Origin: Limnomonas spitsbergensis
Lineage: Eukaryota; Chlorophyta; Chlorophyceae; Chlamydomonadales
Direction of reading: 5' to 3'
NCBI GenBank assembly: GCA_037349105.1
Contig: JAYJMM010000034.1
Coordinates: forward strand, 2,604,001 to 2,668,000
Length of the DNA stretch: 64,000 nucleotides
Shown: positions 54,263 through 64,000 of the stretch, in pieces
How the letters are laid out: every line of letters begins with the position of its first letter
How positions within the stretch are numbered: position 1 is the first letter of the stretch
Position numbers and translations under genes: made by a program
Notes under the pieces: generated by a model
Told to the model about the DNA's origin: nothing
Seen by the model: only the letters and a program-made list of their open reading frames with translations
Databases searched by the model: none

Positions 54263-57200
54263 AACCAGCAGCCTAATTTCTATGGGAGATCAGATCCCAG
54301 CAGAGATCAGCAGCCTGTGCTCACCGTTGCAGCGATGATGAGCAAGATGATGACGGGATCCCGCATGGTTTCAAACACCAGCGTGCGGAACAGCTTGGGG
54401 GGGTCGGCGGCATGACATTGGCACCGTAGTACGCCCTGGAGCACAGGGGGTACGACGGGGTCTCTTGTGGTGTCATTATCAGCAGCGGGATGAAGTGTGT
54501 TGTGAGCGTCGGAGCCAGCCCTGACCATCAGTGGCCGACCCGAGTGAGAGTGGAAGGTTGCAGATATATGGCCTGGATGGTACCGGTAGCGGGCTTTCTC
54601 CCTCAAAATTAAATTTGCCGAGGAGAAAGAATGCTCGGCCCTCTTTTGAAGCACGTCCGGGGTTTTGAAAATGTCATTTGCGCTCGGCTATCAAGCACGC
54701 GGCATGGTGCCACGCCATGTCGCTCAGCAGGATGGTGGCCGGGGCCTCCATGTTGAAGCAGCTCGAGATTCTTGCGTGTTTATAGGATACAAATCTGCAT
54801 GACAGTGGCAGGAGAGGAGGGGCACATACCTGGATTTCTGCACAAGCTCCGGCCGCAGCCCATGCCTGATGTTAGTGCGCAGGTCATGCCCCAGACCCTC
54901 GACATCTCCGTACTTGCTGTGCAGCTCTCCAATATCCTTGTTCTACGGGGAAATGGAAAGCATATGCTGAAAAGTCCTAGCTTTCGAGATCGGAAAATGT
55001 GTTTTTGAGTCCAGATCAGATCCGGCGATCAGCACGGTAGAACCCGACGCGTTCAAGAGCAGCAAACCTGGTTGAAATCCGACAGCGCCTGAGGACCAGT
55101 CGCGTAGATGCTGGAAAAAGCTATCCGCTCGATGAGCTGCATCTCCTCTCCTGATTTCTCGCCATTGGAACCCTGACCGATCCTGGTGGTACTCGAGCTT
55201 CTGCGCATCATTGAAATTCTGCCGGCACCTGCTGCAGCACCTGAAACGGTGCAACCTATTTGTGTACGTGTAGTCTCACAGCCCGAGGCACCATTGCGAC
55301 CTGGTTCGCATGTGCCCGATTCCAGACTGCTCACGGGTTCGAAAGCAGTTATCCGCCGTACGATTCTGTTTTTTTCATGGTCAGCATGCCACCGTCACCG
55401 ATCTTCTGAGCACCGATCTTCTTTCTCCTTTGTATTCTTCTTCTTCTTTCCCTTTATTTGGGTTTCTCCTCTTTTCTCCCAGCGGGATTGTTGGGTGCAA
55501 ACGCGGTCGAGCCTTTTTGAGCAGGGCCCAGAGGTGTAATGTCATTGACAATTGCAGGTAGGGCAACAGGGCATCAAATATGCAGACAGGATGGACCTCC
55601 AGTCATGATGAATGGCTGCATCAAACACACATTTTCAAAACTACAGTGTGACAGGTTTAACTGCAACTACTGGTGTGTCAGAGGGTTTAACGCATATACC
55701 GTATATTATACCGAAATATACACGTATGTACGTGTATAAGCGTATATACCGTATACGTATACGTATATGGGGACCTACAAAACTTTGAAAGCCTTGAAAC
55801 CTAGGGTATTCATGCCTCGACCTACACCTATCACTTCATCAATAAAAAAAACGAATTTACCAGTACTCATGTCAGCCTCACTCAAATTTAGGCCAAATAC
55901 AACAACAAATCGAGTATTGGGCTCGCGGCCAGCCGCCTATGGTGTTGGCAAAGCACTGCGCAGTCTTGTGGCATGCTCACACGGTGGCCAGCACTGATGC
56001 ATGTTTTTTTGCATGTTTTTTTGTCCAGCAACACCCCAGCGAGCACCTTCTAAAACCTCACGTCATCCTTTGTGAGATCCAGCCTTGGTAGCTGAGCTTC
56101 TCATTCCTGAACCTCAGCCTTTGAGGTGTGACAGGAATACCCTTTATAAATATAGCCGGTTGATTTGCGCTGTAGCGCAAAAGGTTTCCGGGACGTTCCG
56201 GAAATTACGTTAATGTCTTAGGCTGTACAGACGTACACTGATGTACATATATATAGATATAATGGACAGTGTAACAGATCCCTGAGGATATGTTGAGGAG
56301 ACACTGACAGTATGAAGCAAGGCGGGGCTCTTTACACTGGATAACACATATTATATTCAACCTTATAGAAGAGTGCTACACTGTCCCAGAGGTCAATAAC
56401 GTTATACCTCTGGGCCCGCTCAAAGCTCCGCCGCGTGGGCGCCCAACTGTTCAGAAGGGAGTGAAGAAGGATCTAAAAGGAAGAGAGGGGGGAAGGAACA
56501 AAAGGAGAGGCCGGGAAGGCAAAGCAGACCAAGTCCAACACCTGAGTTCCACTAGAGACTAGCCCTCAACAAAGCCTCTAAGAAGAGAAAAGTCCATAAA
56601 AGCAAGCGTATCCCACCCCTGCTTGGCCGCGAGGGCGCCCCACTGATCAGAAGGGAGAAGAGAAGAAACTAAAAGGGGGGCAAACAACAAACAACAAAAA
56701 ATGCCAAAAGAGAAGGCTGGAAAGGCCAACGACATCGGCCTCAGAAACCCTGGAGACCAACCCTCAATAATGCCCACAGCACAGTCCACAAAAGCAAGTG
56801 CGTCCCACCCATGCTCAGCCTGGTACAACTGGTGGAAGCTAGCGGCAGCGCCCGGAGGACCTGCCCACCCCGCTCCCGTAACTGCTCCCTGACACTAGGG
56901 CACTGGAAGCACACATGCAGCGCATCCTCTACCTGCTCGCTATCCCCCCGTGCCCAACACCGCTGGCAGCTGCGTGCTTGTCGCCGCTGACCGTTGCGCC
57001 GTCCTCTGGTATCAGCAGTGCTGATCGCGCCAAGCCGCAGTCGCAAATTGGTGCGCACACAAGCACACTCCCTCTAACTAGTGCGGCTGTCCCAGAGGTG
57101 CTAGCGCTAGTTGATGCAGCATACGAGCGGGCGCAGCTGGATGCAGCTGGCAGAGGGGACCCCAGAGATCTTGCCACTGTGTCATGACGCATGACTGCAC

Positions 57201-57563
57201 CGTGAGTTTCACCGCGCCAACTATTTTTCGGTTGTAAGTTTTGTGTGAACTTGAATAAGTGTGTGTGCCTACTTACAGAACCCCCGTTCAGATCCTATTT
57301 TTCTCTTCTTCTACAACACAGATCTACGACCGCCTACCGCACCTGGTTTCAGTCTACGGCGGGCGCTGAGCTAGCGCAGGCCAGGGACCGCACCAGTCGA
57401 AGGGAGTGTGCTTGCGTGCACACGAACTTAAGGCTGCGGCTCGGCGCCGTCAGCACGGCCGACACTCGAGGACGGCGCAGCGGTCAGCAGCGTGACGGAC
57501 GGTGCTGCCAACGGTGTTGGGCAATAGGAGATGGTGAGCATGTGGAGGATACGCTGCATGTCT
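54263..57563. repeat. Array unit 2
   Basis: Ca2+-ATPase exon copies at 54325-54435, 54830-54942 and 55068-55334 (minus strand). The seven-base G run of the exon 3 frameshift is at 54397-54403. Confidence 0.95.
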
Positions 57564-60500
57564 AACCAGCAGCCTAATTTCTATGGGAGATCAGATCCCA
57601 GCAGAGATCAGCAGCCTGTGCTCACCGTTGCAGCGATGATGAGCAAGATGATGACGGGATCCCGCATGGTTTCAAACACCAGCGTGCGGAACAGCTTGGG
57701 GGGGTCGGCGGCGTGACATTGGCACCGTAGTACGCCCTGGAGCACAGGGGGTACGACGGGGTCTCTTGTGGTGTCATTATCAGCAGCGGGATGAAGTGTG
57801 TTGTGAGCGTCGGAGCCAGCCCTGACCATCAGTGGCCGACCCGAGTGAGAGTGGAAGGTTGCAGATATATGGCCTGGATGGTACCGGTAGCGGGCTTTCT
57901 CCCTCAAAATTAAATTTGCCGAGGAGAAAGAATGCTCGGCCCTCTTTTGAAGCACGTCCGGGGTTTTGAAAATGTCATTTGCGCTCGGCTATCAAGCACG
58001 CGGCATGGTGCCACGCCATGTCGCTCAGCAGGATGGTGGCCGGGGCCTCCATGTTGAAGCAGCTCGAGATTCTTGCGTGTTTATAGGATACAAATCTGCA
58101 TGACAGTGGCAGGAGAGGAGGGGCACATACCTGGATTTCTGCACAAGCTCCGGCCGCAGCCCATGCCTGATGTTAGTGCGCAGGTCATGCCCCAGACCCT
58201 CGACATCTCCGTACTTGCTGTGCAGCTCTCCAATATCCTTGTTCTACGGGGAAATGGAAAGCATATGCTGAAAAGTCCTAGCTTTCGAGATCGGAAAATG
58301 TGTTTTTGAGTCCAGATCAGATCCGGCGATCAGCACGGTAGAACCCGACGCGTTCAAGAGCAGCAAACCTGGTTGAAATCCGACAGCGCCTGAGGACCAG
58401 TCGCGTAGATGCTGGAAAAAGCTATCCGCTCGATGAGCTGCATCTCCTCTCCTGATTTCTCGCCATTGGAACCCTGACCGATCCTGGTGGTACTCGAGCT
58501 TCTGCGCATCATTGAAATTCTGCCGGCACCTGCTGCAGCACCTGAAACGGTGCAACCTATTTGTGTACGTGTAGTCTCACAGCCCGAGGCACCATTGCGA
58601 CCTGGTTCGCATGTGCCCGATTCCAGACTGCTCACGGGTTCGAAAGCAGTTATCCGCCGTACGATTCTGTTTTTTTCATGGTCAGCATGCCACCGTCACC
58701 GATCTTCTGAGCACCGATCTTCTTTCTCCTTTGTATTCTTCTTCTTCTTTCCCTTTATTTGGGTTTCTCCTCTTTTCTCCCAGCGGGATTGTTGGGTGCA
58801 AACGCGGTCGAGTCTTTTTGAGCAGGGCCCAGAGGTGTAATGTCATTGACAATTGCAGGTAGGGCAACAGGGCATCAAATATGCAGACAGGATGGACCTC
58901 CAGTCATGATGAATGGCTGCATCAAACACACATTTTCAAAACTACAGTGTGACAGGTTTAACTGCAACTACTGGTGTGTCAGAGGGTTTAACGCATATAC
59001 CGTATATTATACCGAAATATACACGTATGTACGTGTATAAGCGTATATACCGTATACGTATACGTATATGGGGACCTACAAAACTTTGAAAGCCTTGAAA
59101 CCTAGGGTATTCATGCCTCGACCTACACCTATCACTTCATCAATAAAAAAAACGAATTTACCAGTACTCATGTCAGCCTCACTCAAATTTAGGCCAAATA
59201 CAACAACAAATCGAGTATTGGGCTCGCGGCCAGCCGCCTATGGTGTTGGCAAAGCACTGCGCAGTCTTGTGGCATGCTCACACGGTGGCCAGCACTGATG
59301 CATGTTTTTTTGCATGTTTTTTTGTCCAGCAACACCCCAGCGAGCACCTTCTAAAACCTCACGTCATCCTTTGTGAGATCCAGCCTTGGTAGCTGAGCTT
59401 CTCATTCCTGAACCTCAGCCTTTGAGGTGTGACAGGAATACCCTTTATAAATATAGCCGGTTGATTTGCGCTGTAGCGCAAAAGGTTTCCGGGACGTTCC
59501 GGAAATTACGTTAATGTCTTAGGCTGTACAGACGTACACTGATGTACATATATATAGATATAATGGACAGTGTAACAGATCCCTGAGGATATGTTGAGGA
59601 GACACTGACAGTATGAAGCAAGGCGGGGCTCTTTACACTGGATAACACATATTATATTCAACCTTATAGAAGAGTGCTACACTGTCCCAGAGGTCAATAA
59701 CGTTATACCTCTGGGCCCGCTCAAAGCTCCGCCGCGTGGGCGCCCAACTGTTCAGAAGGGAGTGAAGAAGGATCTAAAAGGAAGAGAGGGGGGAAGGAAC
59801 AAAAGGAGAGGCCGGGAAGGCAAAGCAGACCAAGTCCAACACCTGAGTTCCACTAGAGACTAGCCCTCAACAAAGCCTCTAAGAAGAGAAAAGTCCATAA
59901 AAGCAAGCGTATCCCACCCCTGCTTGGCCGCGAGGGCGCCCCACTGATCAGAAGGGAGAAGAGAAGAAACTAAAAGGGGGGCAAACAACAAACAACAAAA
60001 AATGCCAAAAGAGAAGGCTGGAAAGGCCAACGACATCGGCCTCAGAAACCCTGGAGACCAACCCTCAATAATGCCCACAGCACAGTCCACAAAAGCAAGT
60101 GCGTCCCACCCATGCTCAGCCTGGTACAACTGGTGGAAGCTAGCGGCAGCGCCCGGAGGACCTGCCCACCCCGCTCCCGTAACTGCTCCCTGACACTAGG
60201 GCACTGGAAGCACACATGCAGCGCATCCTCTACCTGCTCGCTATCCCCCCGTGCCCAACACCGCTGGCAGCTGCGTGCTTGTCGCCGCTGACCGTTGCGC
60301 CGTCCTCTGGTATCAGCAGTGCTGATCGCGCCAAGCCGCAGTCGCAAATTGGTGCGCACACAAGCACACTCCCTCTAACTAGTGCGGCTGTCCCAGAGGT
60401 GCTAGCGCTAGTTGATGCAGCATACGAGCGGGCGCAGCTGGATGCAGCTGGCAGAGGGGACCCCAGAGATCTTGCCACTGTGTCATGACGCATGACTGCA

Positions 60501-60864
60501 CCGTGAGTTTCACCGCGCCAACTATTTTTCGGTTGTAAGTTTTGTGTGAACTTGAATAAGTGTGTGTGCCTACTTACAGAACCCCCGTTCAGATCCGATT
60601 TTTTTCTTCTTCTACAACACAGATCTACGACCGCCTACCGCACCTGGTTTCAGTCTACGGCGGGCGCTGAGCTAGCGCAGGCCAGGGACCGCACCAGTCG
60701 AAGGGAGTGTGCTTGCGTGCACACGAACTTAAGGCTGCGGCTCGGCGCCGTCAGCACGGCCGACACTCGAGGACGGCGCAGCGGTCAGCAGCGTGACGGA
60801 CGGTGCTGCCAACGGTGTTGGGCAATAGGAGATGGTGAGCATGTGGAGGATACGCTGCATGTCT
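57564..60864. repeat. Array unit 3
   Basis: Exon copies at 57626-57736, 58131-58243 and 58369-58635 (minus strand); G run at 57698-57704. Confidence 0.95.
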
Positions 60865-63800
60865 AACCAGCAGCCTAATTTCTATGGGAGATCAGATCCC
60901 AGCAGAGATCAGCAGCCTGTGCTCACCGTTGCAGCGATGATGAGCAAGATGATGACGGGATCCCGCATGGTTTCAAACACCAGCGTGCGGAACAGCTTGG
61001 GGGGGTCGGCGGCGTGACATTGGCACCGTAGTACGCCCTGGAGCACAGGGGGTACGACGGGGTCTCTTGTGGTGTAATTATCAGCAGCGGGATGAAGTGT
61101 GTTGTGAGCGTCGGAGCCAGCCCTGACCATCAGTGGCCGACCCGAGTGAGAGTGGAAGGTTGCAGATATATGGCCTGGATGGTACCGGTAGCGGGCTTTC
61201 TCCCTCAAAATTAAATTTGCCGAGGAGAAAGAATGCTCGGCCCTCTTTTGAAGCACGTCCGGGGTTTTGAAAATGTCATTTGCGCTCGGCTATCAAGCAC
61301 GCGGCATGGTGCCACGCCATGTCGCTCAGCAGGATGGTGGCCGGGGCCTCCATGTTGAAGCAGCTCGAGATTCTTGCGTGTTTATAGGATACAAATCTGC
61401 ATGACAGTGGCAGGAGAGGAGGGGCACATACCTGGATTTCTGCACAAGCTCCGGCCGCAGCCCATGCCTGATGTTAGTGCGCAGGTCATGCCCCAGACCC
61501 TCGACATCTCCGTACTTGCTGTGCAGCTCTCCAATATCCTTGTTCTACGGGGAAATGGAAAGCATATGCTGAAAAGTCCTAGCTTTCGAGATCGGAAAAT
61601 GTGTTTTTGAGTCCAGATCAGATCCGGCGATCAGCACGGTAGAACCCGACGCGTTCAAGAGCAGCAAACCTGGTTGAAATCCGACAGCGCCTGAGGACCA
61701 GTCGCGTAGATGCTGGAAAAAGCTATCCGCTCGATGAGCTGCATCTCCTCTCCTGATTTCTCGCCATTGGAACCCTGACCGATCCTGGTGGTACTCGAGC
61801 TTCTGCGCATCATTGAAATTCTGCCGGCACCTGCTGCAGCACCTGAAACGGTGCAACCTATTTGTGTACGTGTAGTCTCACAGCCCGAGGCACCATTGCG
61901 ACCTGGTTCGCATGTGCCCGATTCCAGACTGCTCACGGGTTCGAAAGCAGTTATCCGCCGTACGATTCTGTTTTTTTCATGGTCAGCATGCCACCGTCAC
62001 CGATCTTCTGAGCACCGATCTTCTTTCTCCTTTGTATTCTTCTTCTTCTTTCCCTTTATTTGGGTTTCTCCTCTTTTCTCCCAGCGGGATTGTTGGGTGC
62101 AAACGCGGTCGAGCCTTTTTGAGCAGGGCCCAGAGGTGTAATGTCATTGACAATTGCAGGTAGGGCAACAGGGCATCAAATATGCAGACAGGATGGACCT
62201 CCAGTCATGATGAATGGCTGCATCAAACACACATTTTCAAAACTACAGTGTGACAGGTTTAACTGCAACTACTGGTGTGTCAGAGGGTTTAACGCATATA
62301 CCGTATATTATACCGAAATATACACGTATGTACGTGTATAAGCGTATATACCGTATACGTATACGTATATGGGGACCTACAAACTTTGAAAGCCTTGAAA
62401 CCTAGGGTATTCATGCCTCGACCTACACCTATCACTTCATCAATAAAAAAAACGAATTTACCAGTACTCATGTCAGCCTCACTCAAATTTAGGCCAAATA
62501 CAACAACAAATCGAGTATTGGGCTCGCGGCCAGCCGCCTATGGTGTTGGCAAAGCACTGCGCAGTCTTGTGGCATGCTCACACGGTGGCCAGCACTGATG
62601 CATGTTTTTTTGCATGTTTTTTTGTCCAGCAACACCCCAGCGAGCACCTTCTAAAACCTCACGTCATCCTTTGTGAGATCCAGCCTTGGTAGCTGAGCTT
62701 CTCATTCCTGAACCTCAGCCTTTGAGGTGTGACAGGAATACCCTTTATAAATATAGCCGGTTGATTTGCGCTGTAGCGCAAAAGGTTTCCGGGACGTTCC
62801 GGAAATTACGTTAATGTCTTAGGCTGTACAGACGTACACTGATGTACATATATATAGATATAATGGACAGTGTAACAGATCCCTGAGGATATGTTGAGGA
62901 GACACTGACAGTATGAAGCAAGGCGGGGCTCTTTACACTGGATAACACATATTATATTCAACCTTATAGAAGAGTGCTACACTGTCCCAGAGGTCAATAA
63001 CGTTATACCTCTGGGCCCGCTCAAAGCTCCGCCGCGTGGGCGCCCAACTGTTCAAAAGGGAGTGAAGAAGGATCTAAAAGGAAGAGAGGGGGGAAGGAAC
63101 AAAAGGAGAGGCCGGGAAGGCAAAGCAGACCAAGTCCAACACCTGAGTTCCACTAGAGACTAGCCCTCAACAAAGCCTCTAAGAAGAGAAAAGTCCATAA
63201 AAGCAAGCGTATCCCACCCCTGCTTGGCCGCGAGGGCGCCCCACTGATCAGAAGGGAGAAGAGAAGAAACTAAAAGGGGGGCAAACAACAAACAACAAAA
63301 AATGCCAAAAGAGAAGGCTGGAAAGGCCAACGACATCGGCCTCAGAAACCCTGGAGACCAACCCTCAATAATGCCCACAGCACAGTCCACAAAAGCAAGT
63401 GCGTCCCACCCATGCTCAGCCTGGTACAACTGGTGGAAGCTAGCGGCAGCGCCCGGAGGACCTGCCCACCCCGCTCCCGTAACTGCTCCCTGACACTAGG
63501 GCACTGGAAGCACACATGCAGCGCATCCTCTACCTGCTCGCTATCCCCCCGTGCCCAACACCGCTGGCAGCTGCGTGCTTGTCGCCGCTGACCGTTGCGC
63601 CGTCCTCTGGTATCAGCAGTGCTGATCGCGCCAAGCCGCAGTCGCAAATTGGTGCGCACACAAGCACACTCCCTCTAACTAGTGCGGCTGTCCCAGAGGT
63701 GCTAGCGCTAGTTGATGCAGCATACGAGCGGGCGCAGCTGGATGCAGCTGGCAGAGGGGACCCCAGAGATCTTGCCACTGTGTCATGACGCATGACTGCA

Positions 63801-64000
63801 CCGTGAGTTTCACCGCGCCAACTATTTTTCGGTTGTAAGTTTTGTGTGAACTTGAATAAGTGTGTGTGCCTACTTACAGAACCCCCGTTCAGATCCGATT
63901 TTTTTCTTCTTCTACAACACAGATCTACGACCGCCTACCGCACCTGGTTTCAGTCTACGGCGGGCGCTGAGCTAGCGCAGGCCAGGGACCGCACCAGTCG
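60865..64000. repeat. Array unit 4 (cut by window)
   Basis: Exon copies at 60927-61037, 61432-61544 and 61670-61936 (minus strand); G run at 60999-61005. The last 165 bp of the unit lie outside. Confidence 0.93.

Larger units (their letters stand above)
50962..64000. repeat. 3,301-bp tandem array, four copies, right end beyond window
   Basis: Units start at 50962, 54263, 57564 and 60865, marked by AACCAGCAGCCTAATTTCT. The fourth is cut by the window. Differences are a handful per unit, for example A/T at 52303, C/A near 61076 and a one-base deletion near 62382, so identity exceeds 99%. In each unit from left: exons 3, 2 and 1 of the Ca2+-ATPase (minus strand), a plus-strand LINE 3' tail, about 830 bp of unique sequence with TATACGTATA palindromes, a minus-strand LINE 3' part, and a plus-strand LINE fragment cut at the junction. 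Confidence 0.97.

Overview
The window looks like nuclear DNA of a large-genome green alga. I infer this from spliceosomal GT-AG genes with many short exons, TTTAGGG-type telomere-like tracts inside introns, a LINE with a C-terminal zinc-knuckle ORF, and a green-lineage style mix of a P2B calcium pump and a secreted M14 carboxypeptidase. A prasinophyte or other chlorophyte is my best guess; species is not determinable from the sequence. Nothing bacterial, no CRISPR array, and no tRNA or rRNA gene was recognised.

Layout. 1-2460: 3' pieces of one LINE family in both orientations, one of them split by a small insertion with a target-site-like duplication. 3712-6974 (minus): an M14 zinc carboxypeptidase with signal peptide; six exons located, one 5' link and the 3' end unresolved. 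7444-9663 (plus): an intronless 739-residue coiled-coil protein, divergent from the peptidase. 9664-13779: no gene I can support. 13780-17084 (plus): a six-exon, 460-residue protein of unknown family with fully consistent splice phases. 18688-52033 (minus): a P2B-type (plasma-membrane/autoinhibited-like) Ca2+-ATPase in 25 exons, about 1,115 residues, over 33 kb. 50962-64000: a 3,301-bp tandem array, at least four copies and over 99% identical, each holding the pump's first three exons plus LINE debris; it runs off the window.

The most striking property is shared by all three intron-containing genes: introns are filled by tandem repeats that start at, and contain copies of, the neighbouring exon edge with its splice site. 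I traced this at more than fifteen junctions of the Ca2+-ATPase, at two or three of the carboxypeptidase and at one of the unknown gene. It looks like intron growth by repeated tandem duplication across exon-intron junctions.

The Ca2+-ATPase keeps every catalytic motif (PEGLP, DKTGTLT split by an intron, [14 protein letters not shown]). It has an unusually long luminal/extracellular loop between TM7 and TM8 with six cysteines and three N-glycosylation sequons. Two single-base deletions break its frame: one in exon 3, present in all four array copies, and one in exon 16. Either the locus is a decaying copy or these are consensus errors. Exon boundaries were derived by hand from splice consensus, phase and protein family motifs; no alignment or database search was run.
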